Of a DNA stretch of 64,000 bases, positions 40,207 through 51,282 are shown one piece after another. Origin of the DNA: Gammaproteobacteria bacterium (GTDB lineage: Bacteria; Pseudomonadota; Gammaproteobacteria; Natronospirales; REEB76); NCBI GenBank assembly GCA_027315405.1, contig DAHUYB010000057.1:48781-112780 (forward strand), in the 5' to 3' direction. The notes beneath the pieces were generated by a model. That model saw only the letters and a program-made list of their open reading frames with translations, was not told where the DNA came from and did not search any database. The first letter of the stretch is position 1; each line of letters starts with the position of its first letter. A program made the position numbers and the translations under genes.

Positions 40207-40241
40207 ACATTGCTTGTCAGTCCCCGAGTGGGGATGGGCGT

Positions 40242-40496
40242 ATGGAACGATTGCGCCGACAATTGGAGTCCAGTTTCCACCCCTTGGAACTGAGCATCGA
40301 AGACGACGGCGCACAGCACAGCGGCCATACTCACGAGGGCAATGGCCATTTTTCGGTGCGCATCGTTGCGCCCGCGTTTGCAACCCAATCCCGGTTGCAA
40401 CGCCATCGTATGATCTATGCAGCCTTGGGTAATTTGCTGCAGACTGACATCCACGCCCTGAGCATCAAGGCGTTGGCCCCCGGAGAACTCCACTAA
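40242..40496 (+). CDS. bolA: BolA family protein
   Basis: 84 residues from ATG 40242 (MERLRRQLESSFHPLELSIE). BolA proteins pair with monothiol glutaredoxins in iron-sulfur trafficking or act as regulators of cell shape. The family motif RHRMIYAALGNLL and C-terminal IHALSIKALAPGEL are present, with a His-rich loop HSGHTHEGNGHF carrying likely cluster-ligand histidines. A GTG at 40203 overlapping the yciI stop (GTGA) would add 13 residues and is a serious alternative start. GGGGATGGG lies before the ATG. Confidence 0.88.
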   Translation: MERLRRQLESSFHPLELSIEDDGAQHSGHTHEGNGHFSVRIVAPAFATQSRLQRHRMIYAALGNLLQTDIHALSIKALAPGELH

Positions 40497-40519
40497 CTTT
40501 TACACTACGAGGAACTTCC

Positions 40520-41410
40520 ATGCGCATCGCATTTCGTCCCATTCTGCTGATTTTAGCGGTGGCCGCCCTAGCCGCTTGCGGCGGCAAATCGTCCAGCGCC
40601 GACACCTCCAGCGTGTTAGCCACCGTCAACGGCGTTCCCATCACTAACGACATGTTCCGCGCCTATGTGCGCAGCCTGGCCGGCGGCCAGGAACCACAAT
40701 TGGATGCACAGAAACATGCCTTGGTGCTAAACCGTCTCATAGACATGGAAGTTCTGTCCCAACAGGCACAGAAGTCAGGCTTGGCCAAGAAACCGGAAGT
40801 GACGGCCGACCTCAATATCCAGAAAACCGGCCTGATGGCTAACCAGTTGGTGCAGCAATACCTGGCACAACATCCGATCACCGACGATCAGATCAAGGCC
40901 GAGTATGCACAGCGCATCAAGGCAATGCCGGGCACCGAATACCGCGCGCGCCACATTCTGGTGGCCAGTGAACAGCAGGCCAAGGACATCATCAAGCAAC
41001 TGAATCATGGCGGGAATTTCGCCACGCTGGCAAAGAAATATTCCACCGATGCATCTAAAAGCCAAGGCGGCGAACTGGGCTGGTTCAGCCCGGATCAGAT
41101 GGTACCGGCCTTCTCCCAGGCCGTGGCACAGCTCAAAAAAGGCGAATACACCAAGCAGCCCGTACACACACAGTTCGGCTGGCACATCATCCAACTGGAA
41201 GACACACGGTCCATGCCGCCGCCGAGCCTGGCGTCGGTCCAGGACCAGCTCAAAAACTCATTGGAAGGCAAAGAAGTGGAAGCCTATGTGGATCAGCTGC
41301 GCAAAAGCGCCAAGGTGGATATGAATGCACCCGTTGCCGCCACCCCGCAGCCGGCACCCATGCCAGCTCCGGCCCCAGCTGCCGGCACGCAGCCACCCAA
41401 AAAACCTTAA
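40520..41410 (+). CDS. lipoprotein parvulin-type peptidyl-prolyl isomerase
   Basis: 296 residues. A lipobox (LAVAALAAC, Cys about 20) predicts a lipid-anchored periplasmic protein. A SurA-N-like helical part (ATVNGVPITNDMFRAYVRSL) precedes one PpiC/rotamase domain: EYRARHILVASEQQAKDIIK, FATLAKKYSTDASKSQGGEL, GWFSPDQMVPAF and QPVHTQFGWHIIQLED. The C-terminus is a Pro/Ala tail. It resembles PrsA/EpsD-like foldases and probably assists envelope protein folding. It is last in the yciB-yciI-bolA run and is followed by a strong terminator. Confidence 0.9.
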   Translation: MRIAFRPILLILAVAALAACGGKSSSADTSSVLATVNGVPITNDMFRAYVRSLAGGQEPQLDAQKHALVLNRLIDMEVLSQQAQKSGLAKKPEVTADLNIQKTGLMANQLVQQYLAQHPITDDQIKAEYAQRIKAMPGTEYRARHILVASEQQAKDIIKQLNHGGNFATLAKKYSTDASKSQGGELGWFSPDQMVPAFSQAVAQLKKGEYTKQPVHTQFGWHIIQLEDTRSMPPPSLASVQDQLKNSLEGKEVEAYVDQLRKSAKVDMNAPVAATPQPAPMPAPAPAAGTQPPKKP

Positions 41411-41433
41411 ACGACCCATAAACGCACAAAATC

Positions 41434-41461
41434 AAACGGCCAGCTTCGCGGCTGGCCGTTT
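41434..41461. terminator. bidirectional intrinsic terminator
   Basis: A perfect 11-bp stem (AAACGGCCAGC with GCTGGCCGTTT) closes a TTCGCG loop. On the plus strand it ends the isomerase gene 24 bases after the stop. On the minus strand it follows the DUF1499 lipoprotein gene and has the T-rich tail TTTGATTTTG. Convergent genes share it. Confidence 0.88.
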
Positions 41462-41475
41462 CTCATTCGCAGGTT

Positions 41476-41967
41476 TCAATTATGCCGTTGCTGTAATTCC
41501 GCAAACGCCGTGCGGATGCGCTCCAGCCGCGCCCGGTTGGTGCCGATATCAAATAGTCCGAGCCGCGCGATGGAGCGCATCTCGATGACATGCTGGTTAG
41601 GCTCCAGATAGAATTCCACATCATCGACGGCATTTTCCGGTTGGTAGTAATACTTCGAAGCCTGATCTGTCCTGTCGGCAATCGGGTACTCGATCCGAAT
41701 GTAATTGCGATGATTGGAGACGATGCGGCCCTGCCCCACCACCGTGGCAGCGATGAGCAAATCATTGCGGGCTTGATCGCGGGTGCTGGTGTAAATCAGT
41801 GGCGCGATATGCAGGCTGGGATCATGGTCCTGGGTCGAAACGCAGTCACGCTGTCGCGGACAGGAAGCCAGTTGACCCTGACGCACGCCGAACGTGGGAG
41901 TGAGGATGGTGCTGCAGCCACTCACCGTCAGCGCTATTAAAACCACCATTAGCCCGGTATATCGCAC
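41476..41967 (-). CDS. DUF1499 lipoprotein
   Basis: 163 residues. A lipoprotein signal (VVLIALTVSGCS, Cys 18) is followed by GVRQGQLASCPRQRDCVST, the DUF1499 opening with its cysteine pair, and then VDDVEFYLEPNQHVIEMRS and ARLGLFDIGTNRARLERIR, the family end. The function of DUF1499 proteins is unknown. The start is GTG at 41967 with GGGA upstream, or ATG six codons later. It stands alone, about 70 bases after ligA, and converges on the isomerase gene. Confidence 0.85.
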   Translation of the reverse strand: MRYTGLMVVLIALTVSGCSTILTPTFGVRQGQLASCPRQRDCVSTQDHDPSLHIAPLIYTSTRDQARNDLLIAATVVGQGRIVSNHRNYIRIEYPIADRTDQASKYYYQPENAVDDVEFYLEPNQHVIEMRSIARLGLFDIGTNRARLERIRTAFAELQQRHN

Positions 41968-42039
41968 GCTTGAATCCCGCGATTGTCCTGCTCTCAGAAT
42001 GAGAGGGACATTTTATATCCAAATGTCATGTGGTGGACG

Positions 42040-44088
<2,049 letters not shown>

Positions 44089-44114
44089 TCAGGCGGTTGC
44101 TAGCATGAGCGTGG

Positions 44115-44780
44115 CTACTGACCGCTCATGCCGTCCTGAAATTGGAGGATGCGCTCGCGAATACCCTGGGCAATCTGGGTCGTAAGCGTGCTGTGGGTTT
44201 CATCAAGAACTTCACCGTCCAATTGCCGCGCCAGGGAACGGGCCGTAGCCAGCATATCGGCACAAGCCGCTACACCATTCTGCGGCCCCGGCAGCAGCAG
44301 GAACAGCGTAAGCCCCGGAATGCGCATCCCTGATAGCGCATCCGGATCCAGCACACCCGGCTCGACCATGTTAGCTACGCTGAATACGGATTGCTGCACG
44401 CCGTTTTTGGCCAGACGATGGAATACCCGATACTGACCGTAGTGTAAACCGGCTGACTGCAGCGCGCCGAGCACAGCGGCACCTGCAAACCCGTTGTGCT
44501 CACGGCAAGCCACATGCAACGCGAGAATCAATTGTTTTGTATCCGATCCAGGATTAGTATCGCCGGCTTCTGACGTCACAGGTACCGCGGACCGCCGCAT
44601 CGGAGACATCGGTAAATCAACAGCGGGATCAGAAGGCATGTCCGGCAGATTCGATTCTTTCAGCGTTGGGAACTTCCGGCGTAACTCACCAGAGCGGTTT
44701 TTTTTCTGACGAGAGAGCAGGTAAACCACGGCGATAAACACCACGCCGATCAGGATGAGAATCAGACGCAGCTCCCACAT
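44115..44780 (-). CDS. zipA: cell division protein ZipA
   Basis: 221 residues, shorter than E. coli ZipA (328). An N-terminal membrane anchor (LILILIGVVFIAVVYLLSRQ), a short linker of about 60 residues and the FtsZ-binding C-terminal domain are present: QLILALHVACREHNGFAGAA, GLHYGQYRVFHRLAKNG, VFSVANMVEPGVLDPD and GLTLFLLLPGP. The difference in length is in the Pro/Gln linker. It starts one base after the smc stop, so they are coupled, and ligA follows. Confidence 0.94.
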   Translation of the reverse strand: MWELRLILILIGVVFIAVVYLLSRQKKNRSGELRRKFPTLKESNLPDMPSDPAVDLPMSPMRRSAVPVTSEAGDTNPGSDTKQLILALHVACREHNGFAGAAVLGALQSAGLHYGQYRVFHRLAKNGVQQSVFSVANMVEPGVLDPDALSGMRIPGLTLFLLLPGPQNGVAACADMLATARSLARQLDGEVLDETHSTLTTQIAQGIRERILQFQDGMSGQ

Positions 44781-44781
44781 C

Positions 44782-47700
44782 TCACATGGCCGCGATGCGT
44801 ACCGCCTCGTCCACGTCCACGGCCACCAGCCGCGACACGCCAGGCTCCTGCATAGTCACACCGATCAGCTGATTCGCCATTTCCATGGTGCCCTTGTTGT
44901 GGGTGATGAATACAAACTGTACCCGGTCCGTCATGCCGCGCACCAAGTCGCCAAAACGGCCGATATTGGTCTCGTCCAGCGGGGCATCCACCTCATCCAG
45001 CAGACAGAACGGCGCGGGATTCAGTTCGAAGATGGAGAATACCAGCGCTACCGCCGCCAATGCCTTCTCGCCGCCAGAGAGCAAGTGGATGGTACTGTTA
45101 CGCTTGCCGGGCGGTCGCGCCATGATAGTCACACCGGCATCCAGTAATTCATCGCCGGTCAGTTCCAGGTACGCATGGCCGCCGCCAAACAGTTTCGGGA
45201 AACTGATTTGCAGCCCGGAGTTCACCTTGTCGAAAGTTTCCTTGAAGCGCGTGCGCGTTTCACGGTCAATCTTGCGAATAGCGTTTTCCAACGTGCTCAG
45301 GGCTTCATTGAGATCAGCCAGTTGGGAATCCAGGTATTGTTTGCGCTCCGAATGTTCCGCATATTCCTGGATAGCCGCCAGGTTTATCGGGCCGAGGCGC
45401 TCGATGCGTTGCTCGACATTGGCAATTTTTTCCAGGCACATATCACCATTGACATCCGCCGGCATGATCTTAAGCACTTCATCCAACACATAACCGTCAT
45501 GCTGCAACTGCTCCGCCAGAGTCACGCGTCGCACACGCGCTTCCTGCGTGCCGAGGCGCAACTGTTGCACCCGCTCGCGCAGTTCCTCAGCCTTGCGCTC
45601 GCTGGTATGCCGTTGCTGATCGAGATCACGCACTTGTTCCGCGAGAGTTTCCAGCCGGCGGCGTGCTTCCGCCAATTCAGAATCCATGCTGCTGCGCTTG
45701 TTGAGCAGCCCTTTGAGCTCTGTTTCCTGTTGACGAGCGGGCTCCACTGCATCTTTGACAGCCTGCAGCAGGCCGGTGCGGCGGTTTTCCATCTGCGCCA
45801 ACTGCATTTGCATGCGGGATAGATTCTGCTGGGTGGATTCCAGCAAGGACCGGTGGGATTCCAATTTGAGAGCTATGGCATGCACGCTTTCGCCATCCTG
45901 CTGGGCGCGCTCACGGGCTGTCTCGGCTTCGTTACGCAACTTGTCCCTCTCGGCCAGCAAGATTGGACGCCGGGATGCGAGTGCCCGCATGGAATCCAGA
46001 GCGACTTGCACTTGCCCGCGCACCGCCTTGAGCTCCGCCTCGATAGTGGAGATCTGGTCATTATATTCACGCGTTTCGGCATTCAGGCGCTCGATGCGCT
46101 GGGCCACCTGCTCCAGGTTATTGTGAGCGGTTTTAAGCCGTGCCGCCATGTCCGCCTGTTGGCGATGTGCAAGGTTCACCTGCGTTTGAATCTCCTCGCG
46201 ACGCGATTCCAATTCCTTGATCTGTCGCCGAGTGAATTCCAGCTGTGCGGTGAGTTTTTCAACATTGCCCGCCACCTCCGCCAGATCAACCTTGCGCTGC
46301 TTGAGTTCCTGTTCCCGCGCGATTACGCCGGCGCGTTCATCTTGATCGCGGATCACGCGTACCCAGTGCCGTCCTAACCAGATGCCGTCACGGGTAATCA
46401 CCGATTCGCCTGGCGATAATCGCGGGCGCGCCGCCAACGCAACCTCCAGGTTTTCCGCAACACGTACATCCCCCAACAGCCCTTCCAGCGGTACCGGTGA
46501 GGTGATCTTACCGAGCAGGCTGCCGGCAGCGGCAGCTTTACTCTCTGCTTTTTCCACAAAGGACAGAGACCCGCCAGTCAGCGTGGCAAATTCCACCGCC
46601 TGCTTGTCGAATTCCTCGACACACACGGCTTCCAGATGATAGCCCAATACGGTTTCTACCGCGCGTTCCCACCCGGGAGTGACGGTAATGAGTTCCGCCA
46701 GACGTGGGTTGTCGACTAAGTGTCGTTGCCTCAGCCACTCCGTGATCTGTGCGCGGCTCTTGCCCAAGGCTGCCTGCTGCAAGGCTTCCAAAGAAGCGAG
46801 CCGGCCACGCTGATCTTCCAGCACGCTCCGTAAGCTGTGCAATTCTTTCGTCAGGCGCTGATCCTCGTCACGGCCGGCATCCAACGCGTGAATGACTTGC
46901 TCGAGTTCGGTCTGCCACTGCGCCCGCGCGGCATCCGCCTGCCGCGTGGCCCGATCAATTGTGGCAATCTCGCTTTGCAGGGCATTCGCTGCCAGGTCGC
47001 CGTGTTCCCGCTGCAATTTTTCACGGCGTTGAAGTGCCTGGCTCAGTTGCCGCTCCAGATGTTCGATACGTGCGCGCCCGACTTCCGCGCTCTGGGATTT
47101 CTCGCTGACTTCCCGGTTGAAGGTTTCCCATTGTTCCTGCCATACCTGAATCGCGTGTTCGGTTGTGGCGAGTACGGCGGTGGCTTGCTGTTGCGCCTGA
47201 ACGGCATCTGCATAAGCGGGCTCAAGCTCCACCATAGCCTGCGTAGTGCGGGTGATGTGATCCTGGTCGCGGTTGATATGGCCTTCTATTTCGCGCCGGT
47301 TGCCTTCCAGTTCTTCGGTATCTTTCTGCTGCTGGTTGCGCAGCTCGCGGATGTGCTGCAGGGATTGCTCAAGCCGCGCGATGGCGGTGCCGAGTTCGTA
47401 ATAGTGCCCCTGCACACCATTGAGATTATCGCCGGCCTCATCGTGCTGCTGCCTGGATTTTTCCAGTTTGCTTTCGATGCTGCGTTGTTCCGCGAGCGCG
47501 GCCTCAAATTGGATTTCGTGCTCCCGGATGCCATGATCCTGGCCTTCCACCTGGGCATCGAGTTCACGCCAGCGCAACGCCTTGAGCTCAGCGTCCAAAC
47601 GGCGCTTTTCCTCGTTTAATTCCTTGTAACGCTCGGCGGCCCGCGCCTGACGGTGCAAGTGTTGCAGTTGCTTGTTCACTTCCTCCAGCAGGTCGTTCAA

Positions 47701-48279
47701 GCGCTCGATATTTTCGCGTGTATGGCCAATGCGGCTCTCAGTCTCGCGGCGCCGTTCCTTGTATCTGGAGATGCCGGCGGCTTCCTCCAGAAAAACACGC
47801 AGCTCCTCAGGTTTGGATTCCACCAAGCGGGTAATGGTGCCTTGTTCGATAATGGCATAACTGCGCGGCCCGAGACCGGTGCCCAGGAACAGATCGGTGA
47901 CATCACGGCGGCGGCAGCGGGTGTTATTCAGAAAATAGTTGGAGGTGCCGTCGCGTACCACCTCGCGCTTCACGGAAATTTCCGCGTAATTGGCAAACTG
48001 GCCGCCGACGGCGCCATCGGAGTTGTCGAAAATTAACTCGATGGATGCGGTGCTGATGGGCTTACGGGCGCTGGAACCGTTGAAAATCACATCCGCCATC
48101 GAATCACCGCGCAACTGTTTGGCGGATAACTCACCCATCACCCAGCGGACAGCGTCAATGATATTCGACTTGCCGCAGCCGTTGGGGCCGACGATACCGA
48201 CGAGATTGCTGGGTAATTGGATGGTGGTGGGATCCACGAAGGACTTGAATCCCGACATTTTAATTTTACTGAGTCGCAT
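44782..48279 (-). CDS. smc: chromosome segregation protein SMC
   Basis: 1165 residues, a canonical bacterial Smc rather than MukB. The Walker A is GIVGPNGCGKSNIIDAVRWV near residue 30; the ABC signature LLSGGEKALAAVALVFSIF and Walker B FCLLDEVDAPLDETNI are near the C-terminus. Two long coiled coils flank a hinge at about 500-660 (LGYHLEAVCVEEFDKQAVEF). ScpA and ScpB, its partners, are encoded at 35152-36731, so the whole Smc-ScpAB complex is in this window. E. coli lacks this system, which argues against an enteric host. Confidence 0.97.
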   Translation of the reverse strand: MRLSKIKMSGFKSFVDPTTIQLPSNLVGIVGPNGCGKSNIIDAVRWVMGELSAKQLRGDSMADVIFNGSSARKPISTASIELIFDNSDGAVGGQFANYAEISVKREVVRDGTSNYFLNNTRCRRRDVTDLFLGTGLGPRSYAIIEQGTITRLVESKPEELRVFLEEAAGISRYKERRRETESRIGHTRENIERLNDLLEEVNKQLQHLHRQARAAERYKELNEEKRRLDAELKALRWRELDAQVEGQDHGIREHEIQFEAALAEQRSIESKLEKSRQQHDEAGDNLNGVQGHYYELGTAIARLEQSLQHIRELRNQQQKDTEELEGNRREIEGHINRDQDHITRTTQAMVELEPAYADAVQAQQQATAVLATTEHAIQVWQEQWETFNREVSEKSQSAEVGRARIEHLERQLSQALQRREKLQREHGDLAANALQSEIATIDRATRQADAARAQWQTELEQVIHALDAGRDEDQRLTKELHSLRSVLEDQRGRLASLEALQQAALGKSRAQITEWLRQRHLVDNPRLAELITVTPGWERAVETVLGYHLEAVCVEEFDKQAVEFATLTGGSLSFVEKAESKAAAAGSLLGKITSPVPLEGLLGDVRVAENLEVALAARPRLSPGESVITRDGIWLGRHWVRVIRDQDERAGVIAREQELKQRKVDLAEVAGNVEKLTAQLEFTRRQIKELESRREEIQTQVNLAHRQQADMAARLKTAHNNLEQVAQRIERLNAETREYNDQISTIEAELKAVRGQVQVALDSMRALASRRPILLAERDKLRNEAETARERAQQDGESVHAIALKLESHRSLLESTQQNLSRMQMQLAQMENRRTGLLQAVKDAVEPARQQETELKGLLNKRSSMDSELAEARRRLETLAEQVRDLDQQRHTSERKAEELRERVQQLRLGTQEARVRRVTLAEQLQHDGYVLDEVLKIMPADVNGDMCLEKIANVEQRIERLGPINLAAIQEYAEHSERKQYLDSQLADLNEALSTLENAIRKIDRETRTRFKETFDKVNSGLQISFPKLFGGGHAYLELTGDELLDAGVTIMARPPGKRNSTIHLLSGGEKALAAVALVFSIFELNPAPFCLLDEVDAPLDETNIGRFGDLVRGMTDRVQFVFITHNKGTMEMANQLIGVTMQEPGVSRLVAVDVDEAVRIAAM

Positions 48280-48361
48280 GCTGGATGATGGTCATCAAAT
48301 GGCCAGTCCTGGCCGCGTAGTGTAAAGTATCGGCGCCTGAAAACGCAGTAGCGAGCGGATC

Positions 48362-48751
48362 ATGCCCACCCCATCCAGCAAAACCCTGGAAACCTTTCCC
48401 AACCCGCGCGCAGGACGGGATTATACCATCCGCATCCGTATTCCCGAATTTACCTGCCTGTGCCCGAAAACCGGTCAGCCGGATTTCGCCGAGCTGCTGC
48501 TCGAGTATGTCCCCGCTCAACTTTGCGTGGAGCTCAAGGCACTAAAACTGTATATATGGGGTTACCGCGGTGAAGGCCATTTCCATGAGGCGGTGACCAA
48601 CCGCATCATGGACGACCTGGTAGCCGCCCTGCAGCCAAAATTCATGCGGCTCACCGCAGAATTCAAGGTGCGGGGTGGAATTTACACTACGGTGGTGGCT
48701 GAGCATCGCCAGCCGGACTGGCGGAGTCCGGTCTCCATCACCCTGCCCTGA
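48362..48751 (+). CDS. queF: NADPH-dependent 7-cyano-7-deazaguanine reductase (short type)
   Basis: 129 residues, the unimodular (Bacillus-type) QueF. It reduces preQ0 to preQ1 in queuosine synthesis. ETFPNP, the catalytic Cys34 and Asp41 in [13 protein letters not shown], the NADPH motif region [16 protein letters not shown] and [13 protein letters not shown] are present. Most enterics have the longer bimodular YqcD form, so the short form is a lineage marker. It is divergent from smc, 82 bases apart, and is followed by cysZ. Confidence 0.94.
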   Translation: MPTPSSKTLETFPNPRAGRDYTIRIRIPEFTCLCPKTGQPDFAELLLEYVPAQLCVELKALKLYIWGYRGEGHFHEAVTNRIMDDLVAALQPKFMRLTAEFKVRGGIYTTVVAEHRQPDWRSPVSITLP

Positions 48752-48764
48752 AGCACAGCATAAG

Positions 48765-49497
48765 ATGCTGGGGGAATTTGCTGAGGGCGCCTATTGCCTG
48801 TTTCGTGGCTTCGGGTTCCTGCTGCAACCGGGCGTAAAACGTCATGTGATTATTCCCTTGCTCATCAATATCGGGCTGTTTATCTGTGCCATCGCCTTCG
48901 CGGCGGCTCGGTTCGGCACCTGGCTGCACCATTGGACCGCCGGGATACCCGCTTGGTTCACCTGGCTGACACCTGGTTGCTATGGCTGATATTCGCGTTC
49001 TCCGCGATGGTGGTGCTTTTCTATACTTTTACGCTGGTGGCGAATCTCCTGGCCGCGCCCTTCAACAGTTTTCTCGCGGCGCGCGTGGAAGCCCTGGTGA
49101 CCGGCCAACAGCCGGATAGCGGTCGCAGCCTGGTTGGGGACATGGCTATCAGTCTGCGGGACGAGCTGCGCTGCATCCTGTATATCCTGTGGCACGCCTT
49201 GCTGATCGGGATTCTGGGTCTGCTGTTATTGTTCGTGCCATTGTTCGGCATACTCACCCCGCTATTGTGGTTCATATTCACCGCCTGGATGCTGGCCATG
49301 AGTATTCCGACTACCCGCTCAGCAGTCATGGCGTGAATTTCACGGCCCAACGCCTGCTCCTGACGCGTCAGCGCAATCGTTTATTCGGCTTTGGCGCCTC
49401 CACCGCCCTATGTACCCTGAATCCTTTCATCATCATGCCGGCTGCAGTGGCGGGCGCAACGCTGCTGTGGATAGAAATACACCCACCGCATTCCTGA
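48765..49497 (+). pseudogene. cysZ: CysZ sulfate transporter gene with two frameshifts
   Basis: The CysZ/EI24 sequence runs through three frames in order. Frame one (48765-about 48969) starts MLGEFAEGAYCLFRGFGFLL. Frame two (to about 49304) has FTFTLVANLLAAPFNSFLAA, the family core. Frame three (to the TGA at 49497) has EYSDYPLSSHGVNFTAQRLL and FIIMPAAVAGATLLWIE. Each switch is repaired by one added base (CTG-GAC and ATG-GAG), so two single-base deletions are enough. The rest of the sequence is well conserved at about 244 codons, so decay is recent or the deletions are sequencing errors. CysZ conducts sulfate into the cytoplasm. Confidence 0.88.
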
Positions 49498-49505
49498 ATC
49501 ATCCC

Positions 49506-49524
49506 GCGGGCTGTATACGCCCGC
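49506..49524 (+). terminator. hairpin after cysZ, weak terminator
   Basis: GCGGGC and GCCCGC form a six-bp stem around TGTATAC, nine bases after the cysZ stop. No T-run follows, so termination here is doubtful. Confidence 0.3.
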
Positions 49525-49545
49525 TGAAATTCACCTTAATGCAAC

Positions 49546-49574
49546 TTGCACCGCAGGGGGTAATCCGGTATAAA
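49546..49574 (+). promoter_or_regulatory. sigma-70 promoter of dksA
   Basis: TTGCAC (49546-49551) and TATAAA (49569-49574) are separated by exactly 17 bases. The start of dksA is 37 bases beyond the -10, with AGGAG before it. Confidence 0.75.
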
Positions 49575-49611
49575 GTGCCCCGCTTTGTTCCCGGGTAACC
49601 AGGAGTTTTCG

Positions 49612-50181
49612 ATGCCGGCTAAGAAAAAGGCCGTTGCCACCGCCCCTTCCAAAACCAAGGCTGCAAGGAAGCCCACCGCCAAAGCTGTGTTCAAGTTGCC
49701 GTTTGCGAAAAAGCCGGTCGTCAAACCGGCGGCAGTTCCTGCGCGCCGCTCCCGGCATCGGGCCAGTGACGTCTTCCAGGGATTCACGCCTTATCCGCTC
49801 AGGAAAGGCGAGCCTTACATGAACGAGAACCAGCGGGCACACTTCCGCAATATCCTGCTGGGCTGGAAGAAGGAACTCATGGAAGAAGTGGATCGCACCG
49901 TGCATCACATGCAGGACGAAGCCGCCAATTTCCCGGACCCCAATGACCGGGCTACCCAGGAATCGGAATTCAGCCTGGAACTGCGGACCCGGGACCGGGA
50001 GCGCAAGCTCATCAAGAAAATTGACGAGGCATTGGCAAACCTGGAAGCCGGTGAGTACGGCTATTGCGATTCCTGCGGCGTGGAGATTGGTATCCGCCGC
50101 CTGGAAGCCCGCCCCACCGCCACCCAGTGCATCGATTGCAAAACCCTGGATGAAATCCGCGAAAAGCAGATGACTGGCTGA
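49612..50181 (+). CDS. dksA: RNA polymerase-binding transcription factor DksA
   Basis: 189 residues. DksA enters the RNA polymerase secondary channel and, with ppGpp, adjusts rRNA and amino acid promoters. The coiled-coil tip keeps D109 and D112 (FPDPNDRATQESEFSLELR-region) and the Zn finger has C152, C155, C173 and C176. From residue 50 on it matches E. coli DksA closely. The first 50 residues are a Lys/Ala/Pro-rich extension (KKKAVATAPSKTKAARK) absent from E. coli. The ATG at 49612 follows AGGAG six bases upstream. gluQ follows, as in enterics. Confidence 0.95.
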   Translation: MPAKKKAVATAPSKTKAARKPTAKAVFKLPFAKKPVVKPAAVPARRSRHRASDVFQGFTPYPLRKGEPYMNENQRAHFRNILLGWKKELMEEVDRTVHHMQDEAANFPDPNDRATQESEFSLELRTRDRERKLIKKIDEALANLEAGEYGYCDSCGVEIGIRRLEARPTATQCIDCKTLDEIREKQMTG

Positions 50182-50400
50182 TAAAGAGGTGCGGGGCCAG
50201 GAGTGAGATGTAAAGCGCAAGCACAAGAGATAAACCAATGCGCCTGTTGGCTTTCCCCTTCGCCATACGCTCTCTATACGCCTCACCCCTTACTGACATG
50301 AAATTATTCTGACACGCGACCTCCTGATTTCTCACCCCTTGCCTCTGATTTGGACCCCTCACACCCCACCCCTCACTCCTCACCTTTTTATAGAGGCCGT
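50182..50400. repeat. C-rich degenerate repeat region between dksA and gluQ
   Basis: Variants of CTCACCCCT recur: at 50281-50292, 50330-50341 and several times in 50355-50390 (CCCCTCAC, CACCCCTCACTCCTCACC). The other strand reads as GTGAGGGGT units. The region carries no clear terminator for dksA and no start-like signals for gluQ; it overlaps the presumed gluQ N-terminus. Confidence 0.5.
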
Positions 50401-51282
50401 TTTGCGCCTTCTCCAACCGGACCCCTGCACTTCGGTTCGCTGGTAACGGCCCTCGGCAGCTACCTGGATGCCCGTGCCCACGGTGGCGAATGGCTGTTGC
50501 GCATGGAGGATCTGGACCCGCCGCGGGAACAGCCTGGAGCCGCCGATGCCATCCTGCGCAGCCTCGACGCCTTCGGTCTTCACTGGGATGGAGCGCTGCT
50601 CTACCAGCACAGCCGCCTGGATGCCTACCAGGTCACCGTCAGGCGACTGCAGGCCGCAGGTTTAGCTTTTCCCTGCGCCTGTAGCCGCACTGAGATCGCC
50701 GACAGCAGCCTGTTGGGCGTGGGAGGGCCCGTGTACCCGGGTACCTGCCGCCACGGTCTGCCGCCGGGCAAACCGGCTCGGGCGATCCGCTTGCGTGTGG
50801 CCAATGATGAGATTCTCTCCTTTGACGATGTCCTACAGGGCCAGATCCGGCAGCATCTGGCAAAAGAAGTCGGCGATTTCGTCATCTGCCGTGCCGGCGG
50901 CTATTTCGCCTACCAACTGGCCGTGGTGCTGGACGACGCCTTTCAGGGTATCACCCACGTGGTGCGCGGCGCCGACCTGCTGCTTTCCACCCCGCGCCAG
51001 CTCTATTTACAGCGGCTGCTGCACCTGCCCACACTCATTTATATGCACCTTCCGGTGGCGGTAAACACGGCGGACGAAAAATTGAGCAAACAAACCCATG
51101 CCGCACCGGTAAACGACGCACGCGCCCCCGCGCTCCTTTTCCAGGCTCTTGAATTCCTCCGCCAGGAGCCACCGCCAGAACTTCGCAGGTCCACGGTCGC
51201 GGAGCTGCTCCAGTGGGGCGTCAGTCGCTGGCAACCCCTGCGGATGGAAGGTCTGCCTACGCTAAAAATTGCGTTTGAATAG
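50350..51282 (+). CDS. gluQ: glutamyl-Q tRNA(Asp) synthetase
   Basis: 310 residues as written. It attaches glutamate to queuosine at position 34 of tRNA(Asp). GRFAPSPTGPLHFGSLVTAL has the HIGH-type motif; the zinc ligands are in CACSRTEI and PVYPGTCRHG; the KMSKS-type motif is EKLSKQTHA. There is no ATG or GTG in frame before the conserved core, and the only candidate start is TTG 50350, lacking a ribosome site. The N-terminal codons fall in a C-rich repeat, so the native start may have been lost or replaced. It acts after queF in the same queuosine pathway. Confidence 0.88.
   Translation: MDPSHPTPHSSPFYRGRFAPSPTGPLHFGSLVTALGSYLDARAHGGEWLLRMEDLDPPREQPGAADAILRSLDAFGLHWDGALLYQHSRLDAYQVTVRRLQAAGLAFPCACSRTEIADSSLLGVGGPVYPGTCRHGLPPGKPARAIRLRVANDEILSFDDVLQGQIRQHLAKEVGDFVICRAGGYFAYQLAVVLDDAFQGITHVVRGADLLLSTPRQLYLQRLLHLPTLIYMHLPVAVNTADEKLSKQTHAAPVNDARAPALLFQALEFLRQEPPPELRRSTVAELLQWGVSRWQPLRMEGLPTLKIAFE

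Noticed and set aside
50182..50400. possible CRISPR-like or tandem array
   Set aside because: The CTCACCCCT copies are irregular in spacing and sequence, with no constant repeat-spacer pattern and no cas genes nearby.
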